This document shows, piece by piece, positions 52,304 through 64,000 of a stretch of DNA of 64,000 bases. The first letter of the stretch is position 1. Every line of letters begins with the position of its first letter. The DNA is from Micromonospora sp. MW-13 (lineage in GTDB: Bacteria > Actinomycetota > Actinomycetes > Mycobacteriales > Micromonosporaceae), in the NCBI RefSeq assembly GCF_003434305.1, contig NZ_QKKX01000003.1:1-64000 (forward strand), read 5' to 3'. Both the position numbers and the translations under genes were made by a program. The notes under the pieces were generated by a model that worked only from the letters and a program-made list of their open reading frames with translations, did no database searches and was not told the origin of the DNA.

Positions 52304-55300
52304 TCAGAGTGAGCGGCCGGGGGCGATCCGGGTGGGATCGTCACCGAGCCGGCCGGCGCCCTTGACCGGCTTGCCGTCGTTGGCCTTCAGTCCGGCCCCG
52401 CTGGCCGCACCGCCGAGCCGGACGATCATGGCGTCGGCGTCGCGGACCAGCACGTCCCGGACGTCGGCCTCGGTCACCAGGGTGGTGTCGGCGGCCAACG
52501 CCCGGAAGGCGGTCAGCTGCTGCACCGCCCGCTTGTCGTTGCCCGCCGCCTCGGAGGCCCGGACCGCGTCCAGCTTGTTGGACAACTGCCGGTGCGCCTT
52601 GGTCGAGAGCCGCCCGGTCGCCTTGAACCGGTCCAGCAGGTTCTGCATGTCCCGGAACGAGGTGGTGACGAAGAACCGGACCGTCGAGGTGGTGGAGTTG
52701 CCCGCCTTGTCGGTCGCGGTCACGGTCAGCTCGTGCAGCCCGAGCGGCAGCTCGTACAGGGCCTGGAGGGTGCCGCCGGCGTACGCCCGGCCGTCCAGCA
52801 CGCCGGTCGTCGCCTTGATGCCGGAGGTCGGGTCGACCGCCTGCCAGGAGATCCGGACGTCCTGGCTGTCGCCGTAGAGCTGCCCGTCGGCGATCCCGGA
52901 CACCAGCAGCGTCGGCTTGCTGCCGTCGATCTTCACCACCGCCGACTTCAGCGTCTCGGCGTTGCCGGCGGTGTCGGTGGCCCGGTAGAGCAGCTCGTGC
53001 GTGCCGTCACCGGTTACCTCGACCGGCCCGGTGTACGGCGTCCAGGCGCCCCCGTCGAGCGCCCACTCCAGCTGCTCGACCCCGGAACCGGCGTCGGTGG
53101 AGGCGAGCACCACCGGGACGGTGCCGGCGTGCCAGCCGTCGTCGTTGGCCGGGGCGAACGCCGCCGAGCTGACCGGCGCGGTGGCGTCGATCCGCACGGC
53201 GACCTTCCTGGTCTCCTCCACGTTGCCGGCCCCGTCGGTCGAGCGGAACCGCAGCTCGTGCGCGCCGTCCCCGGTGATCTGCACCGGCCCGGCGTACGCG
53301 GTCCACGTGGTGGCCCCGTCGAGCTGGTACTCGGTGCCCGCCACCCCGCTGCCGCCGGCCTCGTCGGCCGCCGCCAGGGTGACCGTGACCGGCCCGGTGT
53401 GCCAGCCCTCGGTCGGGGTGCCGGAGACCGTGGCCGTCGTCACCGGAGCGGTCGTGTCGACCGCCTCGGTGCCGAGCCGGAAGTACTCGAACGACGCGGT
53501 CTTCGGGGTGGCCGCGTTGGCGCCGAGGGTGAACAGGCCCACCTTCGGGGTGGACCCGACGGCGGTGTTGGTCAACGCCTCCAGCGTCTGCCAGTCCTGC
53601 CCGTCTGCCGAGTACGACGCGGTGAAGGTGTTCCCGGTGCGGGCCAGCCGCAGGTGCCACACCGCCGAGGTCAGGTCGCTGACCTGGGGCTGCGGGTTCT
53701 GCACGGCCGCGCCGACCTCGCTGCGGAACTCGATCCGCCGGGTCACCGGCTGACCGGCCTGGTTGTCCACGATGAAGTCGAGCTTGACGTAGTTGTCGTC
53801 GTCGGCGTGGACGATCAGCCCGGCCTGCTGGTACTGCTCGGCCAGCAGGCTGCCGTCGACCTTCGTCTCCAGGGTCCAGTCACCCGAGGGCGCGGTCTGG
53901 AGGACGAAGTTCGTCGGCCCGGTGTTGGCGGCGCCGTAGATGTCGCCGGACGGCACGTCGATGCGCAGCGCGCCGCCGGTCACCCGGTACGCGGCCGGAT
54001 CCTCCCGCAGCACCGCGTTCCACCGGCACTTGTCCAGGGTGCTGCCGGTGAACTCGTCGGACGCCTCGACCGGCCCGGCCGGGGCGTCCGGCGAGAGCTG
54101 GAACCAGTCGAACGCCGCGTCCACCACCGGGGCGCTCGTGCCGCCGTTGACCGCGAACAACCCGATCCGCGGGTTGTCGATGCCGGCGAGCGCGGCGGCC
54201 CGGCCGACCGGGGTGAAGGTCGCCCCGTCGGCTGAGAACGCCGCCGTCAGGTTCGTCCCGTCGCTGCTCAGTCGCAGGTAGACGCTGTCGCCGGCCGGGG
54301 CGGCGGCGCTGTCGGCCGCCTCGTTGCGGGGCGAGCCGGCGGTCTCCCGGATGAATTCCACCTTGCGGGTGCCGCCGTGCAGCAGGTCCAGCTTGGCGTA
54401 GTTGTCGTCGTTGCCGTAGACCAGCAGGCCGGCCTGCTGGTAGTCGGCCGTGGTGGGCAGGGTGATCTTCGTGGTGGCCTGCCAGGCGCCACTCGGGGCG
54501 GGCTGGAGGACCAGGTTGGTGGCGTCGTTGCGAGCGCCGTACAGGTCGCCGGAGGAGGTGGGCAGCCGCAGCGACCCACCGGAGACGGAATAGAGCTGGT
54601 TCTCCCGGACCACGGTCCAGCGGGCCTTGTCCAGGCTGGTGCCGAGGAAGTCGTCCGAGCGCGCCCCGAAGCAGGACGTGTTCGGCGCGTCGACCCGGAC
54701 CGGGACGTTCGCGTACGACTTCGCGCCCCGGGCGTCGGTCACCGTCAGGGTGGCGGTGAAGGTGCCCGGCACGGTGTACGTGTGGGTGGCGTCCAGGGTG
54801 GTCGCCGTCTGGCCGTCGCCGAAGTCCCAGGCGTACGTCAGCGGGGTGTCGCCCTCGGCGTCGGTGGCCGTGCCGTCGAAGGAGACGGTGACCGGCGCGG
54901 TGCCGGTGGCCGGCGTCGCCGTGGCCGTGACCTGCGGCGGCGCGTTCTCCGTCACGCCCCGGCCGAGGAAGTCCATCCAGTTGACGTTGAACACCGAGCC
55001 GGCCCCGCCGGCCGGGTCCTTGGCGACGAAGTAGAGCGCGCCCGCGCCCGCACCCGCGCCGGTGACCGGGGCGGTCACGTCGACGAACTGCTGCCAGCCG
55101 CCGGTGCCGGGCACGGCGACGGACGCGACCAGCGGTCCGTCGACGGCGCTGGCGTGCACGTCGATCCGCCCGCCCTGGGTCGCCGAGGCCACCCGGAACC
55201 GGATCGAGTCGACGCCGGCCAGGCTGGCCGGGGCCAGCGACCACCAGTCGCCGTCCTCGATGAAGCCGATGTTCTGGCCGCCGCCGGCCGGGTCGGAGGT

Positions 55301-58144
55301 GGCCTCCTTCTGCACGCCCGGGTCGCCGCCGCCGGTGCCGCCGGGGGCCCGGCCGGTGGCGGTGAAGTACTCGGCCTGCTTGCGCTTGGGCTGCAACTGT
55401 TCGATGGCCCGGCCGGTCAGCGGGCCGGCCCCGCCAACCCCGCCGTCGTCGGTGTACGTCGCCTCGAAGACCGCGAAGACGTTCGCCTCCGCGCCGTGCC
55501 CGGAGGCCAGCGACGTCTGCACGGTGCCCGAGCAGCCGGTGTGCTGCTCCAGCGGGTGCGCGTGCTCGTCGTGGCCGAGCAGCACCTGGAGCCGGACCCG
55601 GTCGCAGTCGATAGTGCCGTCCTCCGGGTCGGTCACCTTGATCGTGTACCGGACCTGGTCGCCCCAGTCGAAGAAGCCGCCGTTGGGCGGGAACTCGATG
55701 GTCACCGTCGGGGCGGTGTTGCCGACCGTGACCGGCACGTTCGCCACGGCGGTGCGGCCGGCGGGGTTGGTGACGGTGAGCTGCGCCGTGTAGTCGCCGG
55801 CCTCGGCGTACGTGTGGGTGGGGTTGGCCTCGGTGGAGGTCTGCCCGTCGCCGAACGCCCAGGCGTAGGTGAGCGCGCCGCCGTCCGGGTCGCGGGAGCC
55901 GGCGCTGGAGAACCGCACGGTCAGCGGCGCGGGCCCGGAGGTCGGGTCGGCGCTGGCCTCGACGATCGGGGCCCGGTCACCGGCGACGTAGTCGATCCGG
56001 TAGACCCCGGAGTCGTCGTTGTTGCCGCCGAAGCCGGTGCCCCACTCGATCAGGTACAGCGCGCCGTCCGGCCCGAACTCGAAGTCCATCGGGCGGATCA
56101 GGCTCATCCCGGTCAGCAACTGGTTGATGTCGACCAGCGTCCTGCCGTCCGCGCCGACCTGCATCGTGTACATCTTCGACTGGTTCCACTCGCCGAACAG
56201 CGCCTTGCCGTCGTAGTAGGCCGGCCACTTGGTCTTCGACGGGTTGTCGGCGTCGTACCGGTAGGCCGGGCCGGCCATCGGGGCGCCGCCGCCGCCGATC
56301 TCGGGGAAGCGCGGGTTGCCGGAGTAGTCGTAGTCGACCGTGGCCGCGATGGCCGGGGGCAGGGTGGTCAGGCCGGTGTTGTTGGGGGAGTCGTTCACCG
56401 GCGCGGCGCAGTCGAACTTCGCCCCGCTCGGCCCCGACGGGAACTGGTAGTCGTTGTACGCGTAGTTCGCCCCGGTGCAGTACGGCCAGCCGTAGTTGCC
56501 CGGCCGGTCGACGATGTTCCACTCGACCGTGCCCTCGGGGCCCCGGTTCGGGTTCGCCGCGCCGGCGTCCGGCCCGTAGTCGCCGACGTAGAGGGTGTCG
56601 GTGGCCGGGTCGACGCCGATCCGGAACGGGTTGCGGAAGCCCATCGCGAAGATCTCCGGCCGGGTCTTCGCGGTGCCCGGCGCGAACAGGTTCCCCGCCG
56701 GCACGGTGTACGTGCCGTCGTCCTCGGGGTGGATCCGGATCACCTTGCCGCGCAGGTCGTTGGTGTTGCCGGAGCTGCGCTGCGCGTCGTAGTCCTGCCG
56801 GCCGGCCCGCTCGTCGATCGGGGTGAACGCGTCCGACTCGAACGGGTTGGTGTTGTCGCCGGTGGCCAGGTACAGGTTGCCGGCGGAGTCGAAGGTCATG
56901 CTGCCGCCGGCGTGGCAGCAGGTGTTGCGCTGGGTGGCGACCTGGAGGACGACCTTCTCGCTGGCCTTGTCGATGGTGTCCCCGGTGACGGTGAACCGGG
57001 ACAGGTGGTTGCGCGGGCCGCCGCCGTTCGGGGCGTAGTACAGGTACACCCAGTTGTTGGTGGCGAAGTCCGGGTCGAGGCGGAGCCCGATCAGGCCGTC
57101 CTCATTGCCGGTGAAGACGTCCAGCCGCAGCGCGGTGACCGTGTTTCCGCTGTCCGGCTTGACGATCTGCACCCGGCCGTCGCGCTCGACGTAGAACACC
57201 CGGCCGTCCGGCGCGACGTCCAGCTCCATCGGGTTGCTGGTGTTGCTGTCCAGCGTGACCTTCTCGAAGCTCGACGTCTTCGACGCGCCACAGTCGGCCC
57301 GTTCGACGCCGGCCGCGGTGCGGATGCCGCCGAGCAGGTGGGTCAGGAACTCCGGGTCGGAGTACGACTCCTGGGTGTGCCCGCCGCCGGTGTACCAGGC
57401 CCGGCCGCCGTCGAAGTCCTGGCACCAGGCGGTCGGGTGGTCGGCGCCCATCGCGCCGGCCCCGGGGCTGTAGCTCGTCTCGTCCAGGCTGGCCAGCACG
57501 TGCACGTCGCCGCGCGGGTTGGACCGGAAGTTGTACCACTCGTCGAACCGGGACCAGCGGCCCGGCAGCGCGGCGGTGGACGGGTGCGCGTGGTCCTCCA
57601 CCTTGACGGTGGCCTGCTGGTTGGCCGGGTGGCTGGCGAAGTACGCGCCGACCAGGTCGCCGTACCAGGACCAGCTGTACTCGGTGTCCGAGGCGGCGTG
57701 GATGCCGACGTACCCGCCCCCGCCCTGGATGTAGCGCTCGAACGCGGCCTGCTGGTCGGCGTCGAGGACGTCCCCGGTGGTCGACAGCCAGATGACCGCC
57801 CGGTACTTCGCCAGGTTCTCGTCGGTGAAGGCGGCCCCGTCCTCGCTGGCGTCGACGGTGAACCCGTTGTCGGCGCCGAGCTTCTGGATGGCCGCGAGGC
57901 CGGCCGGGATGGAATCGTGCCGGAAGCCGGCGGTCCTGGAGAAGACCAGCACCGCGAACGGGTCGGCCGCGGCGGCCCGCGCCTGCGCCGCCGGTGCCGG
58001 GGCGGCCTGCGCCGGCCGGGCCGAGGTCGCCGGGGCGGCCTGGGCGGCGGTGCCGGCGACCAGGCCGCCGGCGACGAGGGACAGCGTGAGGAGGGTGGCG
58101 GTGAGAGGGCCGCGGGGTAAGCGGCGGCGGCGGAATCGGGACAC
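52304..58144 (-). CDS. Secreted ThuA / sugar-dehydrogenase-like multidomain protein
   Basis: 1946 residues from GTG 58144 (ribosome site aaaggag). Signal peptide about 1-36. Domains in order: ThuA-like trehalose-utilisation amidotransferase fold (about 60-275), sorbosone/glucose dehydrogenase-like beta-propeller (288-720), PKD (723-810), Ig-like (815-915), CBM6 (922-1055), PKD (1066-1150), two LamG/DUF1349-like jelly rolls (1157-1340, 1359-1550), two OmpL47-like repeats (about 1560-1740), a third Ig-like repeat, and a C-terminal FIMAH domain (1829-1910). It probably binds and oxidises or cleaves polysaccharide outside the cell. No sortase motif or final span is seen, so the protein is probably released or wall-bound by its CBM. 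Confidence 0.92.
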   Translation of the reverse strand: MSRFRRRRLPRGPLTATLLTLSLVAGGLVAGTAAQAAPATSARPAQAAPAPAAQARAAAADPFAVLVFSRTAGFRHDSIPAGLAAIQKLGADNGFTVDASEDGAAFTDENLAKYRAVIWLSTTGDVLDADQQAAFERYIQGGGGYVGIHAASDTEYSWSWYGDLVGAYFASHPANQQATVKVEDHAHPSTAALPGRWSRFDEWYNFRSNPRGDVHVLASLDETSYSPGAGAMGADHPTAWCQDFDGGRAWYTGGGHTQESYSDPEFLTHLLGGIRTAAGVERADCGASKTSSFEKVTLDSNTSNPMELDVAPDGRVFYVERDGRVQIVKPDSGNTVTALRLDVFTGNEDGLIGLRLDPDFATNNWVYLYYAPNGGGPRNHLSRFTVTGDTIDKASEKVVLQVATQRNTCCHAGGSMTFDSAGNLYLATGDNTNPFESDAFTPIDERAGRQDYDAQRSSGNTNDLRGKVIRIHPEDDGTYTVPAGNLFAPGTAKTRPEIFAMGFRNPFRIGVDPATDTLYVGDYGPDAGAANPNRGPEGTVEWNIVDRPGNYGWPYCTGANYAYNDYQFPSGPSGAKFDCAAPVNDSPNNTGLTTLPPAIAATVDYDYSGNPRFPEIGGGGAPMAGPAYRYDADNPSKTKWPAYYDGKALFGEWNQSKMYTMQVGADGRTLVDINQLLTGMSLIRPMDFEFGPDGALYLIEWGTGFGGNNDDSGVYRIDYVAGDRAPIVEASADPTSGPAPLTVRFSSAGSRDPDGGALTYAWAFGDGQTSTEANPTHTYAEAGDYTAQLTVTNPAGRTAVANVPVTVGNTAPTVTIEFPPNGGFFDWGDQVRYTIKVTDPEDGTIDCDRVRLQVLLGHDEHAHPLEQHTGCSGTVQTSLASGHGAEANVFAVFEATYTDDGGVGGAGPLTGRAIEQLQPKRKQAEYFTATGRAPGGTGGGDPGVQKEATSDPAGGGQNIGFIEDGDWWSLAPASLAGVDSIRFRVASATQGGRIDVHASAVDGPLVASVAVPGTGGWQQFVDVTAPVTGAGAGAGALYFVAKDPAGGAGSVFNVNWMDFLGRGVTENAPPQVTATATPATGTAPVTVSFDGTATDAEGDTPLTYAWDFGDGQTATTLDATHTYTVPGTFTATLTVTDARGAKSYANVPVRVDAPNTSCFGARSDDFLGTSLDKARWTVVRENQLYSVSGGSLRLPTSSGDLYGARNDATNLVLQPAPSGAWQATTKITLPTTADYQQAGLLVYGNDDNYAKLDLLHGGTRKVEFIRETAGSPRNEAADSAAAPAGDSVYLRLSSDGTNLTAAFSADGATFTPVGRAAALAGIDNPRIGLFAVNGGTSAPVVDAAFDWFQLSPDAPAGPVEASDEFTGSTLDKCRWNAVLREDPAAYRVTGGALRIDVPSGDIYGAANTGPTNFVLQTAPSGDWTLETKVDGSLLAEQYQQAGLIVHADDDNYVKLDFIVDNQAGQPVTRRIEFRSEVGAAVQNPQPQVSDLTSAVWHLRLARTGNTFTASYSADGQDWQTLEALTNTAVGSTPKVGLFTLGANAATPKTASFEYFRLGTEAVDTTAPVTTATVSGTPTEGWHTGPVTVTLAAADEAGGSGVAGTEYQLDGATTWTAYAGPVQITGDGAHELRFRSTDGAGNVEETRKVAVRIDATAPVSSAAFAPANDDGWHAGTVPVVLASTDAGSGVEQLEWALDGGAWTPYTGPVEVTGDGTHELLYRATDTAGNAETLKSAVVKIDGSKPTLLVSGIADGQLYGDSQDVRISWQAVDPTSGIKATTGVLDGRAYAGGTLQALYELPLGLHELTVTATDKAGNSTTSTVRFFVTTSFRDMQNLLDRFKATGRLSTKAHRQLSNKLDAVRASEAAGNDKRAVQQLTAFRALAADTTLVTEADVRDVLVRDADAMIVRLGGAASGAGLKANDGKPVKGAGRLGDDPTRIAPGRSL

Positions 58145-58365
58145 TCCATGCTCCTTTGTCCGTGCTGGACAGCGGTGTGCCTGGGGACGCTCGCCGCAGA
58201 CCGTCCCCGGTCGGATCGGTGCCGGCCACGACGGTGCCGGCTGCCTGTCGTACCGGTGCGGGCCACGCCGAGGCCGCGCACCGTGTCGGGACCGACGGAG
58301 GCCACGCCGGGGCCCGCGTCGTCCGGTCGACGGAGGCCACGCCGGGCCCCGCCGAAATTATGTCG

Positions 58366-58380
58366 ATTGGTTGAACAAAT
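58366..58380 (-). promoter_or_regulatory. Near-palindromic operator candidate upstream of ThuA gene
   Basis: attggttgaacaaat is an imperfect 15-bp palindrome with a perfect GTTgAAC core, in the most AT-rich spot of the 380-bp divergent gap. It is 222 bp from the ThuA start and 144 bp from the thi -35. The remaining part of the gap (58145-58365) holds a repeated gacggaggccacgccgg pattern and no gene. Confidence 0.45.
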
Positions 58381-58523
58381 TAGCGCCGCTGGATCGGTTT
58401 CGGGCAAGGCGTGGGCGTGTAACGATTCGATATCGACGGTTCTCTTTTCCGTCGACGATGGAGGAAAGGGGGAAACCGGGCGGGCTGCGGGCGGCTCGTG
58501 GTCCAGCCCACTGGTCCACCCCC

Positions 58524-58552
58524 TTGGCGGAGCAGCCGATCCGTCGTACGGT
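58524..58552 (+). promoter_or_regulatory. Thiamine operon promoter
   Basis: ttggcg (58524-58529), a 17-bp spacer and tacggt (58547-58552). Transcription would start near 58559, immediately before the TPP riboswitch. Confidence 0.7.
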
Positions 58553-58566
58553 GACACGCAAGTAAC

Positions 58567-58654
58567 CCACGGGAGCCCGGTGTACCGGGCTGAGAGGGGG
58601 GCTGAGAGCCCCCGACCGTCGAACCTGATCCGGGTAATGCCGGCGCAGGGAGGA
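58567..58654 (+). ncRNA. TPP riboswitch (THI element)
   Basis: Conserved blocks in order: cgggagcccgg, ccgggctgagag, a variable ggggggctgagagccccc arm, gaccgtcgaacctgatccgg and gtaatgccggcgcaggga. The 3' end runs into aggagag, the ribosome site of thiE at 58663, so thiamine pyrophosphate binding most likely hides the ribosome site and blocks translation. It controls the whole thi operon. Confidence 0.96.
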
Positions 58655-58662
58655 GAGTTGCC

Positions 58663-59282
58663 GTGCCGTCCCTCGGGCGACTGCATCTGATCACCGACAC
58701 CCGGCCGGGCCGGGACCCGCTCGCCGTGCTGCGCGCCGCCCTCGCGGTGGCCCGCGCCGAGCTGGTCGTCCAGGTCCGCGTCACCGACGACACCACCGAC
58801 CGCGCGGCGTACGACCTGGCCCGCCGGGTGGTCGCCGCGTGCGCGCCGTACGGGGCGACGTGCCTGGTCAACGACCGGCTGCACGTGGCGCTCGCGGTCG
58901 GCGCGGCCGGTGGGCACGTCGGCGCGGACGACCTGCCCGTGGCGGCGGCCCGCCGGCTCCTCGGCCCGGCCGCGACGCTCGGCGCGACCGCCCGGTCCCC
59001 GGGCACCGCCGCCGACGCGGTGGCCGCCGGGGCCAGCTACCTGGGCGTCGGCCCGTGCCACGCCACCGACACCAAGACCGGCCTGCCGGACCCGATCGGG
59101 CCCGCCGGGGTGCGTGCGGTCGCCACCGCCGTGGCCGTGCCGGTGATCGCCATCGGCGGGGTGACCGCCGCGACGGTCCCGGCGCTGCGCGCCGCCGGGG
59201 CGTACGGGGTGGCGGTGGTCGGGGCGCTCTCCGCCGCCGCCGACCCGGGCCGGGCCACCGCCGAGCTGCTCGGGGCGCTGAC

Positions 59283-59289
<7 letters not shown>
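58663..59289 (+). CDS. thiE: Thiamine phosphate synthase-like protein 1
   Basis: 208 residues from GTG (MPSLGRLHLITDTRPGRDP). ThiE fold with VNDRL, GADD, ARSP and YLGVGPCHATDTKTGLP (diphosphate and thiazole-phosphate side), and PVIAIGGV. The usual Q-x-R-x-K near residue 40 reads QVRVTD, so the lysine that binds pyrophosphate is missing. It joins HMP-PP and thiazole phosphate. First gene after the riboswitch; the stop overlaps thiO by 7 nt. Confidence 0.88.

Positions 59290-64000
<4,711 letters not shown>

Noticed and set aside
54377..58120. 1247-codon plus-strand frame over the ThuA gene
   Set aside because: Antisense shadow; the minus-strand frame has a signal peptide and many recognisable domains.

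Overview
This window is a stretch of a very GC-rich actinomycete chromosome. The gene order (tRNA-Thr, tRNA-Met, rpmG, a HadA/HadB-like dehydratase pair, tRNA-Trp, secE, nusG, rplK, rplA, rplJL, rpoBC, rpsLG-fusA-tuf, S10-spc-alpha, truA), frequent GTG/TTG starts, tRNA genes without encoded CCA, and the protein sequences point to Micromonosporaceae, most likely Micromonospora or a close relative. That assignment is inference from gene order and recalled sequence style; no database was searched.

Left edge (1-1050): the end of a 12-residue-repeat, pentapeptide-like beta-solenoid gene, in DNA visibly poorer in GC than the rest. It is followed by the 3' half of a tRNA-Tyr-like sequence starting exactly at the anticodon loop, then a perfect 17-bp terminator. 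This looks like the attachment-site scar at one end of an integrated element. Positions 1200-5550 hold a DppA-type M55 metallopeptidase, a 46-residue secreted-type peptide with repeats and a hairpin around it, and a membrane GAF-GGDEF-EAL cyclic-di-GMP protein. Positions 5600-8670 hold three tRNAs, rpmG (one zinc cysteine replaced), the dehydratase pair, secE and nusG.

Translation and transcription core (8850-46060): rplK-rplA; an inserted ABC transporter pair; rplJ-rplL behind a long leader; rpoB-rpoC; two small membrane proteins; the str operon (rpsL, rpsG, fusA, tuf); the S10, spc and alpha operons; secY, adk, map, infA, rpmJ, rpoA, rplQ, truA. Many genes overlap by 1 or 4 nt. Operon borders are marked by strong hairpins and recognisable promoters. 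The str and S10 leaders share a 26-nt element differing at one base.

Accessory part (46145-52224): a membrane-anchored hypothetical protein, a small methyltransferase, an ABC-F ATPase overlapping a nucleotidyltransferase, an aldo/keto reductase, and an exported membrane-anchored protein. Positions 52304-58144 encode a 1946-residue secreted multidomain protein (ThuA, sorbosone/glucose-dehydrogenase-like propeller, PKD, CBM6, LamG-like, OmpL47-like, FIMAH).

Right end (58524-64000): a TPP-riboswitch-controlled thiamine operon, thiE-thiO-thiS-thiG-thiE2-thiD-thiC, with thiC running off the edge. ThiO/S/G make the thiazole, ThiC/ThiD the pyrimidine, and ThiE joins them. The two ThiE-like proteins have each lost a different part of the usual active site.

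Most of the window is ordinary core genome. The less ordinary signals are the tRNA-Tyr scar with its repeat-protein cargo, the shared leader element, the complementary ThiE paralogs, the small peptide locus, and a run of probable leaderless genes.
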